From assembly GCA_947600345.1 (NCBI GenBank), contig CANQGC010000018.1:1-20572 (forward strand): DNA of 20,572 nt. The letters run 5' to 3'. Source of the stretch: an uncultured Clostridia bacterium. Its GTDB lineage: Bacteria; Bacillota; Clostridia; Christensenellales; Aristaeellaceae. Position numbers and translations under genes: made by a program. Shown here piece by piece: positions 1-6,500 of this stretch (positions are counted from its first letter, which is position 1; the number at the start of each line of letters is the position of its first letter). The notes beneath the pieces are model-generated. The model was given only the letters and a program-made list of their open reading frames with translations, was not told the origin of the DNA and ran no database searches.

Positions 1-25
1 GAGATTTGCAAGCAGCAGATGAAGG

Positions 26-99
26 TTGCGAACCCGAAGGGTTCGCAAGTCGCCCTATCGGGCGACCGGCTTGGTCGAATCGAAGATTCGAGCAAGCCG
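26..99. repeat. Cluster of three consecutive hairpins upstream of luxS
   Basis: Three palindromes stand side by side. Positions 26-35 pair with 39-48 (TTGCGAACCC, loop GAA). Positions 49-55 pair with 60-66 (GTCGCCC, loop TATC). Positions 67-81 pair with 85-99 (CGGCTTG, one mismatch, TCGAATC, loop GAA). No poly-T run follows, so they do not look like terminators. The segment lies 80-155 bases before the luxS start and could be an extragenic palindromic repeat or part of a structured leader. The reading frame through it is open but is explained by the palindromes, not by a protein I recognise. Confidence 0.75.
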
Positions 100-180
100 C
101 CGTGGAAAAGGCATCGCCTGACGTGCCGCCGATTTGTGCGGGGGTGCCTTAAGACAACACCGCGCAAGGGAGGCAAGCGC

Positions 181-660
181 ATGGAAAAGATCGCCAGCTT
201 CACCGTCGACCACCTGCGGCTGCTGACCGGGCTCTACGTGTCCCGCGTGGACGATGTGAGCGGCTCCCCGGTCACGACCTTCGACATCCGCATGACCCAG
301 CCCAACGCCGAGCCGGTGATGGACACCGCCGCCGTGCACGCCATCGAGCACCTGGGCGCCACCTGGCTGCGCAACGAGCCCGAATGGAAGCAGCGCGTGC
401 TCTACTTCGGCCCAATGGGCTGCCGCACGGGCTTCTATCTGCTGCTGGCCGGAGGGTACGAATCCAGGGACATACTGCCGCTGATCGACGGCATGTTCCG
501 CTTCATCGCCGCCTACGAGGGCGAGATCCCCGGCGCGGCGGCGAAGGACTGCGGCAACTACCTGGACATGAACCTGCCCATGGCGCGCTGGCACGCCGAG
601 AAGTACATCCGCGAGGTACTGGAGCATCCGACCCCGGAGCGCCTCAGCTACCCCGCTTGA
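181..660 (+). CDS. luxS: S-ribosylhomocysteine lyase LuxS
   Basis: LuxS cleaves S-ribosylhomocysteine to homocysteine and DPD, the precursor of autoinducer-2, in the activated methyl cycle. The 159-residue product has the usual family length. The zinc-binding HAIEH motif is at residues 53-57. The catalytic cysteine is Cys81 in FGPMGCRTGFY, and the third zinc ligand is Cys124 in CGNYLDMNL. The ATG at 181 is chosen because AGGGAGG ends 7 bases before it and family similarity begins there; the frame is open further upstream only across palindromic DNA. No pfs/mtnN or other methyl-cycle gene is visible nearby. The next gene follows after 59 bases without a terminator, so cotranscription is likely. 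Confidence 0.97.
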   Translation: MEKIASFTVDHLRLLTGLYVSRVDDVSGSPVTTFDIRMTQPNAEPVMDTAAVHAIEHLGATWLRNEPEWKQRVLYFGPMGCRTGFYLLLAGGYESRDILPLIDGMFRFIAAYEGEIPGAAAKDCGNYLDMNLPMARWHAEKYIREVLEHPTPERLSYPA

Positions 661-698
661 GCATCGAACCAACTTACCCCGTTTGAGCATCGAACCAA
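649..698 (+). repeat. Short direct repeat at the luxS stop codon
   Basis: A 24-bp unit (649-672) recurs at 675-698, offset by 26 bp, with one mismatch (C to T). The first copy contains the last codons and TGA of luxS; the second also carries a TGA (684-686). It looks like a small tandem duplication of the gene tail and ends just before the ribosome binding site of the next gene. Confidence 0.85.
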
Positions 699-719
699 GC
701 TACAGAGGAGGAAGAGATC

Positions 720-1262
720 ATGGTCTACAATTCCGACGACATGGAGATGCAAGCCGCAATGAATGCCGCGTCGCTGGTCTGCGCCGCGGCGCGCACCGCG
801 CCCAAGGCCTGCGGCGTCGACCGCATGCACACGCTGACGCTGACCAACGGAGACAAGGCCGCCGTCGCCGCCGAGATGGAGCGGCTGGGCAAGGAGAACG
901 ACGCGGGCTACTTCCTGCGCGACGCCGAGTGCGTGCGCGCGGCGAAGGTGCTGGTGCTCATCGGCATCGAGGAGGGCACGCGCGGGCTCAACGAGCTGTG
1001 CGGCTACTGCCACCTGGGCAACTGCAAGGGCTGCGCGGAGGGCAACGGCGTGTGCGTCTACGATCCGATGGACGTGGGCATCGCGCTGGGCTCCGCCGCC
1101 GCCATGGCCGCTGACTGCCGCATGGACAGCCGCATACTCTTCACCGCCGGACGCGCCGCGCTGTCGCTCAACCTGCTGGGCGAGGACGTGAAGCTGATCT
1201 ACGGCCTGCCGCTCTCCGTGACCGGCAAGTCCCCCTTCTTTGATCGGAAGAAGAAGGCGTAA
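720..1262 (+). CDS. DUF2148 ferredoxin-domain protein
   Basis: This 180-residue protein matches the DUF2148 family of small cysteine-rich proteins common in anaerobic Clostridia. The cysteine cluster C-x2-C-x4-C-x2-C-x6-C at about residues 98-116 (CGYCHLGNCKGC and a following GNGVC) is the likely iron-sulfur or metal site. Further cysteines are near the N terminus. The alternating hydrophobic C-terminal half (VKLIYGLPLSV) is typical of the family. AGAGGAGG lies close upstream of the ATG. It is probably cotranscribed with luxS and the nucleotidyltransferase. No biochemical function is established for the family that I can name, so a redox or sensing role is inference. Confidence 0.88.
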   Translation: MVYNSDDMEMQAAMNAASLVCAAARTAPKACGVDRMHTLTLTNGDKAAVAAEMERLGKENDAGYFLRDAECVRAAKVLVLIGIEEGTRGLNELCGYCHLGNCKGCAEGNGVCVYDPMDVGIALGSAAAMAADCRMDSRILFTAGRAALSLNLLGEDVKLIYGLPLSVTGKSPFFDRKKKA

Positions 1263-1307
1263 GCCGCACCCCGGCATCAATACAACAGGAAGGAACGCGC
1301 AAGCATC

Positions 1308-2222
1308 ATGAACAAACCGACCCTCGTCATCATGGCCGCGGGCTTGGGCAGCCGCTTCGGCGGGTGCAAGCAGATCACCCCGGTGGACCCCGCCGGCCAG
1401 CTCATCATCGACTACTCCATCTACGACGCCGTGCGCGCGGGCTTCGGCCGGGTGGTGTGCATCATCAAGCCGGAGATGGAGGACGACTTCCGCGCGGCCA
1501 TCGGCGACCGCATCGCCCGCAGGGTGGACCTGCGCTACGCCTATCAGACCATGGAGACCTGCATGCCGGCGGGCTTCTCCGTGCCCGAGGGCCGCACCCG
1601 TCCCTGGGGCACCGCCCACGCGGTGCTGAGCGCCGCCGACGCCATCGAGGGCGATTTCGCCGCCATCAACGCCGACGACTTCTACGGCCCCAGCGCCTTC
1701 CAGGCTGCCTGCGACTTCCTGCGCGCGCCCGGCCCGGAGAACGTGCACGCCATGGTGGGCTACCGCATCGAGAACACGCTGACCGAGAACGGCAGCGTCA
1801 GCCGCGGCGTCTGCGCCGTGGACGGCGAAGGCATGCTCACCGAGATCACCGAGCGCCTGAAGATCGAGGCCCGCCCCGGCGGCGCTGCCTACCTGGAGGA
1901 GAATCAGCCCGAGGTGTTCATCCCCGCAGGCACGATCGTATCCATGAACCTCTGGGCCTTCCGCCACGGCGTGCTCGAGGAGATGCGCGCCCGCTTCGCG
2001 GACTTCCTGCGCGACCGGCTCCCCGCCAACCCGATGAAGGCCGAGTACTTCCTGCCCAGCGTGCCCGACGCGCTGATCCGCGAGGGCAAGGCCAAGGTGC
2101 GCGTGCTCGACACCCACGAGCGCTGGTACGGCGTCACCTACCCCCAGGATCTGGCGGCGGTGCAGGCGGCGATGGCCAGGATGCGCAGGGACGGCGTCTA
2201 CCCGGACGAGCTCTGGCGCTGA
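1308..2222 (+). CDS. Nucleotidyltransferase family protein (sugar-nucleotide type)
   Basis: The 304-residue product has the nucleotidyltransferase (NTP_transferase) fold. The N-terminal nucleotide-binding signature MAAGLGSRFGGCKQ is at residues 9-22. The metal-binding NADDFYG follows at about residues 121-127, with RPWGTAHAVL before it. It resembles uncharacterised clostridial relatives of UTP-glucose-1-phosphate uridylyltransferase, but the substrate cannot be told from sequence. An AGGAAGGA lies about 13 bases before ATG 1308, a long spacing, yet no better start exists before the conserved MAAG. It is the last gene of the luxS unit and is followed by a strong terminator. Confidence 0.9.
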   Translation: MNKPTLVIMAAGLGSRFGGCKQITPVDPAGQLIIDYSIYDAVRAGFGRVVCIIKPEMEDDFRAAIGDRIARRVDLRYAYQTMETCMPAGFSVPEGRTRPWGTAHAVLSAADAIEGDFAAINADDFYGPSAFQAACDFLRAPGPENVHAMVGYRIENTLTENGSVSRGVCAVDGEGMLTEITERLKIEARPGGAAYLEENQPEVFIPAGTIVSMNLWAFRHGVLEEMRARFADFLRDRLPANPMKAEYFLPSVPDALIREGKAKVRVLDTHERWYGVTYPQDLAAVQAAMARMRRDGVYPDELWR

Positions 2223-2241
2223 AGCAGTCCCCCTCTCGACG

Positions 2242-2278
2242 AACAGATGTGGACGGAAGCCGTCCACATCTGTTTTTG
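2242..2278 (+). terminator. Rho-independent terminator after the nucleotidyltransferase
   Basis: A perfect 15-bp stem (2242-2256 with 2260-2274, loop AAG) runs directly into a T-rich tract (2273-2277). It ends the luxS - DUF2148 - nucleotidyltransferase unit. Confidence 0.93.
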
Positions 2279-2295
2279 TCCCTGTGTTTTTATCC

Positions 2296-2324
2296 TTGTG
2301 TTTTCCCCCGAATGGGAGTATAAT
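2296..2324 (+). promoter_or_regulatory. Sigma-70-type promoter for the 2363 gene
   Basis: TTGTGT (2296-2301), a 17-bp spacer and a perfect TATAAT (2319-2324). It lies just after the terminator and 38 bases before the next start codon. Confidence 0.8.
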
Positions 2325-2362
2325 AACTACAATATAAATGTGCAAATGCGAGGTGCTTCCCT

Positions 2363-2944
2363 ATGAAGAAATTCCGTCCCTACAAGGCGGGCTTCATCGT
2401 GCTCTACGTGCTGGGCTTTTTGTGCATCAGCGACGCGGTGTACAGCCTGGTGACTTCGATATTGGGCACGGCCAACGAATACATGGCGAGCTTCTCCATG
2501 TTCAGCTATCTGATCGCGGCGCTGGCGATCCTCTACATCCGCATGTACGCCAGGACCCAGGTGGCCATCGACGGCAAGACCATGCGCATCGTCTTCCCCG
2601 TCTACATCCAGCCCAAGCCCGGCGAGCGGCGCGCCATGTTCCTCTTCCGCCAGGGCAGCACCGATCTGAAGCTGGTGGACAAGCGCTTTCCGCTGGCCGA
2701 GCTGGAGAAGTACGGCTTCATCGAGGACCTGGGCTACGCCCAGCTGGACAAGTCCGGCAGCGACGAGAAGAACAAGTTCTTCCCCATCCACGAGATCGCG
2801 CTGGTGATGAAAGACGGCAAGCGCTACCACATGAACGGCGGCTTCTACTCCCCCAAGCAGCTGACCGGCATCGTCGACGCCATCAAGGCCGCCACCGGCC
2901 TCGCCCCCGAGGGCAAACTGGCAAACCTCGCCACCGGTAAGTAA
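2363..2944 (+). CDS. Small membrane protein of unknown function
   Basis: I do not recognise a named family for this 193-residue protein. Two hydrophobic segments (about residues 9-33 and 42-60) look like transmembrane helices forming an N-terminal hairpin. A basic, soluble region of about 130 residues follows. It contains an alternating beta-like section (VAIDGKTMRIVFPVYIQ) that recalls membrane-anchored PH-like domains, but this is only a suggestion. GAGGTG lies 7 bases before the ATG. The gene has its own promoter and its own terminator, so it is probably monocistronic. G+C content resembles the neighbouring core genes. Confidence 0.8.
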   Translation: MKKFRPYKAGFIVLYVLGFLCISDAVYSLVTSILGTANEYMASFSMFSYLIAALAILYIRMYARTQVAIDGKTMRIVFPVYIQPKPGERRAMFLFRQGSTDLKLVDKRFPLAELEKYGFIEDLGYAQLDKSGSDEKNKFFPIHEIALVMKDGKRYHMNGGFYSPKQLTGIVDAIKAATGLAPEGKLANLATGK

Positions 2945-2986
2945 ATCCATCGAAAGGGCACAGCCGAAGCTGGCCCTCTCCGGCTT

Positions 2987-3016
2987 CCCCCTCTCGCTCG
3001 GGAGGGGGATTCTTTT
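2987..3016 (+). terminator. Terminator of the 2363 gene
   Basis: CCCCCTC (2987-2993) pairs with GAGGGGG (3002-3008) and is followed by ATTCTTTT. It lies about 45 bases after the stop codon. Confidence 0.75.
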
Positions 3017-3021
3017 GCGCA

Positions 3022-3044
3022 ATAAAAAAAGCGCCTGTCGGCGC
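3022..3044 (-). terminator. Terminator of the - strand HTH gene
   Basis: On the - strand GCGCC (3044-3040), loop GACA and GGCGC (3035-3031) are followed by seven T (complement of A 3024-3030). It starts 2 bases after the HTH stop codon, in a convergent terminator pair with the preceding gene. Confidence 0.85.
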
Positions 3045-3046
3045 GG

Positions 3047-3256
3047 TCAGTTAAGCGGCCTCGGTTCGGCCGTCAGTCCCAGAATATAATCAATGGAAAC
3101 ATTGTAAAACTTCGCAAGCAACACCAGCTTATCGCCGCTGATGTCCGCTTTCCCATTTTCGATCTTACTATACTGCTGTTGCGTCGTGTGGATTACCTTC
3201 GCTATTTCGCTTTGGCTCAAATCCCTGTCCTCGCGCAAATCCCGTATTCGATTCAT
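3047..3256 (-). CDS. XRE-family HTH regulator (69 aa)
   Basis: The product is almost only an XRE/Cro-CI type helix-turn-helix. IRDLREDRDLSQSEIAKVI begins the domain, TTQQQYSKIENGK holds the recognition helix and turn, and LAKFYNVSIDYILGLT closes it, spanning residues 4-61. No ligand or oligomerisation domain follows, as in small phage-type or toxin-antitoxin-type repressors. The mRNA start has AGGAG at 3265-3261, 4 bases before the ATG. It is divergent from another small HTH gene, and the shared 136-bp spacer holds three related operators, so autoregulation and control of the neighbour are likely. Its target family is otherwise unknown. Confidence 0.92.
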   Translation of the reverse strand: MNRIRDLREDRDLSQSEIAKVIHTTQQQYSKIENGKADISGDKLVLLAKFYNVSIDYILGLTAEPRPLN

Positions 3257-3291
3257 TTTACTCCTCCCCTATCCCTCCTTTATTTTACTTC

Positions 3292-3362
3292 ACATCTAAA
3301 AGTTGTATTGATTTTTACATCTGACAGGCGTATACTAGATATGCTTTACATCTAATAGATGT
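3292..3362. promoter_or_regulatory. Three-operator control region between divergent HTH genes
   Basis: Three 15-bp sites share the form ACATCT-N3-AGATGT. Site 3 (3348-3362) is perfect and extends to a 19-bp palindrome, 3346-3364. Site 1 (3292-3306, right half AGTTGT) has one mismatch. Site 2 (3317-3331, right half AGGCGT) has two. Site 1 lies just upstream of the + promoter -35 box, site 2 lies between -35 and -10, and site 3 lies just after the expected transcription start. This is the layout expected for repressor binding; which HTH protein binds is not shown. Confidence 0.8.
3308..3336 (+). promoter_or_regulatory. Promoter of the + strand HTH gene
   Basis: TTGATT (3308-3313), a 17-bp spacer and TATACT (3331-3336). 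Operator site 2 fills the spacer. For the opposite HTH gene only a weak -10 (TAAAAT, complement of 3282-3287) is visible. Confidence 0.75.
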
Positions 3363-3392
3363 AATATGAAGCGGTTTGGAAGGAAATGAATC

Positions 3393-3662
3393 ATGAAGCG
3401 GATTGAATCGAAGGAGTTGAATCTCTTTGCGCGGAATCTATGTTGGTTGCGGAAGAAGAACAAAATTTCAAAGGCGCGGATGGCTCGAGTTTTGCAGATC
3501 AGCTTTCGGTCGATGAACCGGATCGAGCACGGCGAGCTGCCGCCGGGGTTAGACATCTCTGTCGTGTTCAATGCCATGGATTTCTTCCACGTCCGCGCGG
3601 CGGACCTGATGGGCGTGGATTTGTCCCAGGCATCCAAAGAGGAAAGCCAAAGCCTGGAATAA
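3393..3662 (+). CDS. Small HTH DNA-binding protein (89 aa)
   Basis: This is a second small XRE-like helix-turn-helix protein. The segment FARNLCWLRKKNKISKARMA through VLQISFRSMNRIEHGE (about residues 12-53) fits the fold. A further helix (FNAMDFFHVRAADLMGVDL) follows, then a short charged tail. It is more divergent than the 69-residue protein at 3047-3256. GGAAGG lies about 9 bases before the ATG. The divergent arrangement of two short regulators recalls a phage CI/Cro switch, but no integrase, excisionase or phage gene is in the window. It may be a remnant or a domesticated switch. Confidence 0.88.
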   Translation: MKRIESKELNLFARNLCWLRKKNKISKARMARVLQISFRSMNRIEHGELPPGLDISVVFNAMDFFHVRAADLMGVDLSQASKEESQSLE

Positions 3663-3663
3663 A

Positions 3664-3685
3664 GAAGAAGACGGCCATCGCCGTC
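3664..3685 (-). terminator. Possible terminator of the exporter-cinA unit
   Basis: On the - strand GACGGC, loop GATG and GCCGTC (3685-3670) are followed by TTCTTC. The stem is short (6 bp) and the T tract is interrupted. It lies 2 bases after the cinA stop. Confidence 0.45.
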
Positions 3686-3687
3686 CC

Positions 3688-4179
3688 CTATCGCTTTGCC
3701 TCCATCTCCTCGCACAGCAGCTCGAAGGCCGCCTGGACGGCCTGCTCGCGCACCGATCTTCGGTCGCCCGCGAAGTGGCACTCCCGCGCCCTCGCGCCCC
3801 TCGGGCCCGAAACGCCGATGAACACCGTGCCGACGGGCGTGGCCTCCGTGCCGCCGTCCGGGCCCGCCAGGCCCGTGGCGGAGACGCCCCAGTCCGCGCC
3901 GCTGATCCGGCGCACGCCCTCGGCCATCTCCCGGGCGCAGCGGGCGCTGACGACGCCGTCCCCGTCCACCGTCTCGCGCCGCACGCCCAGTATGCGAATC
4001 TTCGACTCCGCCGCGTAGGTCACGTAGCTCTCGTCCAGCGCGAAACTCGCCCCCGGGTTCTCCACGAAGCTCGCCGCGATCAGCCCGCCGGTCAGGCTCT
4101 CGGCAAAGCTCACGCGTTCATTCCGCCGCCGAAGCAGCGCATATGCCGCGGCGCTCGCAGCGCGAATCCCTGCGCTCAT
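3688..4179 (-). CDS. pncC: CinA C-terminal domain protein (nicotinamide-nucleotide amidase)
   Basis: A standalone CinA C-terminal domain of 163 residues. This family (PncC) deamidates nicotinamide mononucleotide to nicotinic acid mononucleotide in pyridine nucleotide recycling. The family motif SFAESLTGG is near residue 25 and the second signature SATGLAGPDGG is at about residues 105-115. The N-terminal MoCF-like domain of full-length CinA is absent, as in E. coli PncC. The ATG at 4179 is chosen because GGAGGA lies 6 bases before it and it overlaps the upstream stop as ATGA; an ATG at 4185 is in frame but too close to that site. Coupling to a polysaccharide exporter is unusual and may only reflect operon packing. 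Confidence 0.93.
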   Translation of the reverse strand: MSAGIRAASAAAYALLRRRNERVSFAESLTGGLIAASFVENPGASFALDESYVTYAAESKIRILGVRRETVDGDGVVSARCAREMAEGVRRISGADWGVSATGLAGPDGGTEATPVGTVFIGVSGPRGARARECHFAGDRRSVREQAVQAAFELLCEEMEAKR

Positions 4180-5456
4180 TCGCATTCCTCCGGCACCCGG
4201 GCCATATCCAGCGGGCGCATGCGCACGTTGCCCCAGAGGCGCGCCTCCCAGCGGAAGCCCTGGTTGACGACCGGATCGTCCAACACCACGAGCTGGCCCA
4301 CGTCGTCGATGCTGTCGTAGTAGTTGCTGCCGCCGCCGATGCGGTCGGACACCAGCGAGAAGCGCACCGTATACTCGCCCGGCGCGATGCCCTCCAGCGA
4401 GAGCCCCACCTCCAGCGTGAAGCGCTCGCCCGCGTACACGTCGAACGCGCGCGTCTGGGTCATGGCCACCGGAGAGATCATGTTGTTCACCAGGATCACG
4501 CGCAGCCGCAGGTTCTGCTCGGCGATGTTGCTCCTGCCGGTGAGCCGGAAGCGCCATTCGCCGTCCTGCTGGAACTCCATGTTGAGGGAATTGAGCACCA
4601 CCATGCGCAGCATGCGCATGATCTCGCCGCGCCGGCGCGGACGGGTCATGGCGTCCAAGTCGCGCTCCACGTCGCGGTTTCCCGCGCCGCTGTAGAGCTC
4701 GATGGCGCGCTCCACGGTGCCGTCATACTCCAGATGGCCGTGGTCCAGGAATAGCGCCCGGTTGCACAGCTGCGCCACGGTGCGCATGTTGTGGCTGACG
4801 TAGAGCACCGCGCGGCCGGAGCGGGCCACGTCGGTCATCTTGTTCAGGCACTTCTGCTGGAAGTTCAGGTCGCCCACCGCCAGCACCTCGTCGCAGATCA
4901 GCACGTCCGGCGCCAGGTTCGCCGCCACGGCGAAGCCGAGCTTGACGTGCATGCCCGAGGAGTAGCGCTTCACGGGGGTGTCGATGAACTGCTCGATCTC
5001 GGAAAACTCGATGATCTCGTCGAGCTTCTTGTTGATCTCCGACTTCCGCATCCCCAGTATCGAGCCGTTCAGGAAGATGTTCTCCCGGCCGGTGAGCTCC
5101 GGATGGAAGCCCGTGCCCACCTCCAGCAGGCTCGCCACGCGGCCGTGGATGCGGATCTCGCCTTCGGTGGGCGCGGTGATGCGGGAGATCAGCTTCAGGA
5201 TCGTGGACTTACCCGCGCCGTTGCGGCCCATCAGCGCCAGCGCGTCGCCGCGGTCCGCCGCGAAGGACATGTCCTCGACGGCCGTGAAGAGCTCGCCGTC
5301 GTGGCTGGTGTCGGCGCCGATCTTGCGGTTGGGATCGTCCCTGCCGCGCTTGCGGGCAAACCAGCTGTTCAGACCCTGAGTGAATGTTCTGGCATTGATC
5401 ACGCCCAGCATGTAGCGCTTGGTGATGTGTTCAACCTCCAGCAGCCTCTCTGCCAT
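4176..5456 (-). CDS. Polysaccharide ABC exporter, ATPase with cargo domain (Wzt/TagH type)
   Basis: This is the 426-residue ATP-binding subunit of an ABC-2 type exporter of undecaprenyl-linked polysaccharide or teichoic acid. Walker A GRNGAGKS is at residues 77-84, the signature YSSGMHVKLG at 165-174, Walker B VLICDE at 185-190, and the switch histidine in SHN at 221-223. VASLLEVGTGFHPELTGREN is typical of Wzt/TagH/RfbE. From about residue 270 a beta-rich C-terminal domain resembles the Wzt cargo-binding domain that recognises the polysaccharide end. The ATG at 5456 has AAAGGA 8 bases upstream; a TTG at 5474 is a weaker alternative. It follows the permease by 19 bases and overlaps cinA. Confidence 0.95.
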   Translation of the reverse strand: MAERLLEVEHITKRYMLGVINARTFTQGLNSWFARKRGRDDPNRKIGADTSHDGELFTAVEDMSFAADRGDALALMGRNGAGKSTILKLISRITAPTEGEIRIHGRVASLLEVGTGFHPELTGRENIFLNGSILGMRKSEINKKLDEIIEFSEIEQFIDTPVKRYSSGMHVKLGFAVAANLAPDVLICDEVLAVGDLNFQQKCLNKMTDVARSGRAVLYVSHNMRTVAQLCNRALFLDHGHLEYDGTVERAIELYSGAGNRDVERDLDAMTRPRRRGEIMRMLRMVVLNSLNMEFQQDGEWRFRLTGRSNIAEQNLRLRVILVNNMISPVAMTQTRAFDVYAGERFTLEVGLSLEGIAPGEYTVRFSLVSDRIGGGSNYYDSIDDVGQLVVLDDPVVNQGFRWEARLWGNVRMRPLDMARVPEECE

Positions 5457-5475
5457 CGTTTCAGTCCTTTCCAAA

Positions 5476-6366
5476 TCAAACGGTATCCATGATGGTTTTC
5501 TCCGCGTGGGAGAACATCACGACGCCCACCCCGAAGATCAAGACCGTCATCAACAGGGACAGCCAGTAGTAGTTCATATAGAGGCACTCGGTGCCCAGGT
5601 AGGCCGAGCGGAACATCTCGATCAGCGGCGTCATGGGGTTGAGCATGTAGACGCCCAGCAGCTCCGGGGCCTTCTGCGCGATCATCGAGGAGGGATAGGT
5701 CACCGGCGTAGCGTACATCCACAGGTGCACGCCGAAGCTCACCAGCAGCGCCAGGTCCCGGTACTTCTTCGTCACCGAGGAAATGATGATGCCGAAGCCC
5801 AGCCCCAGCATGCCCAGCTGCAGCAGCATCAGCGGCGTGAGCAGTATCAGCCGCCAGTTGAGGTGCACCACCGGATTCGGGCGCAGCGCGTAGACCACCA
5901 CGAAGCCAATGTACAGCGCGAATTGCACGAAGAAGTTGATCAGCTGCGAGCACACCGTGGCGATGGGCATGCTCAGCCGGGGAAAGTACACCTTCTCAAA
6001 GAGCTGTCGGTTGGTGATGAAGGTTCGCGAGGTGCGGTTCAGGCAGTTCGCGAAGAACTGCCAGGCGATGTTGCCGCCCATGTAGAACAGGAAGCGCGGC
6101 ATGCCGTCGGTGGGCAGGCCCGCCAGATTGCCGAACACCACGGTGAACACCAGCGTGGTCAGCAGCGGCTGGATCACGATCCAGGCGGGGCCGAGGATCG
6201 TCTGCTTGTAGATGAGCTTGAAGTCGCGCTTCACCAGCAGCCAAATCAGATCCTTGTAGCGCCAGAGGTCGACCAGGTCTATGTCAAACCAGCCCGTCTT
6301 GGGCCGGATGCGCGTCGTCCAATAGTTCTTGGATTGCTGTGTCTCCATGCAAGAACCTCCCCGCAT
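5476..6366 (-). CDS. Polysaccharide ABC exporter, permease (Wzm/TagG type)
   Basis: The membrane subunit of the exporter belongs to the ABC-2 family. It has an N-terminal amphipathic stretch ending in LIWLLVKRDFKLIYKQTILG, then about six transmembrane helices, for example WIVIQPLLTTLVFTVVFG, INFFVQFALYIGFVVVYAL and a last helix near LLMTVLIFGVGVVMF. YATPVTYPSS and NPMTPLIEMFRSAYLG are typical of TagG/Wzm permeases. Two in-frame ATGs are each preceded by an excellent ribosome site at 7 bases: 6366 (AAGGAGG) and 6348 (GGGGAGG). I give the longer form (296 aa); the shorter form (290 aa) is equally plausible. A consensus-like promoter lies upstream. Confidence 0.95.
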   Translation of the reverse strand: MRGGSCMETQQSKNYWTTRIRPKTGWFDIDLVDLWRYKDLIWLLVKRDFKLIYKQTILGPAWIVIQPLLTTLVFTVVFGNLAGLPTDGMPRFLFYMGGNIAWQFFANCLNRTSRTFITNRQLFEKVYFPRLSMPIATVCSQLINFFVQFALYIGFVVVYALRPNPVVHLNWRLILLTPLMLLQLGMLGLGFGIIISSVTKKYRDLALLVSFGVHLWMYATPVTYPSSMIAQKAPELLGVYMLNPMTPLIEMFRSAYLGTECLYMNYYWLSLLMTVLIFGVGVVMFSHAEKTIMDTV

Positions 6367-6408
6367 CGGTTCGCCTCCTTCATATGCGCGCAAAAGAAGG
6401 CCAATAAT

Positions 6409-6437
6409 ATTGTAGCACGTCTTATGTTTTCTTTCAA
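6409..6437 (-). promoter_or_regulatory. Promoter of the exporter-cinA unit
   Basis: On the - strand TTGAAA (complement of 6432-6437), a 17-bp spacer and TACAAT (complement of 6409-6414). Its -35 box lies 4 bases from the -35 box of the divergent promoter. Confidence 0.85.
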
Positions 6438-6441
6438 GTTC

Positions 6442-6470
6442 TTGAAGGCGCACAGCGGATATGCTATACT
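6442..6470 (+). promoter_or_regulatory. Promoter of the AlgX/DHHW-type gene
   Basis: TTGAAG (6442-6447), a 17-bp spacer and TATACT (6465-6470), 30 bases before the start codon. A perfect palindrome TTCAAG-TT-CTTGAA (6433-6446) spans both divergent -35 boxes. Confidence 0.82.
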
Positions 6471-6500
6471 GTTTTTAACATTGGATGCGGGAGGAAGACC

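Noticed and set aside
19..180. N-terminal extension of luxS through the upstream hairpins
   Set aside because: Family similarity begins at the ATG at 181, which has its own AGGGAGG site; the extension is encoded by palindromes.
26..180. SAM or SAH riboswitch before luxS
   Set aside because: The hairpins are simple palindromes without conserved riboswitch core sequences I can recognise, and no terminator or masked ribosome site is evident.
648..2345. Very long open frame (565 codons) on the - strand opposite luxS, DUF2148 and the nucleotidyltransferase
   Set aside because: It is a shadow of G+C-rich coding DNA: low-complexity Ala/His/Val/Gly translation, no ribosome site, and three well-recognised genes on the other strand.
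3047..3662. Prophage immunity region
   Set aside because: The switch-like control region fits, but no integrase, structural or lysis genes are in the window, so I call only the regulators and operators.
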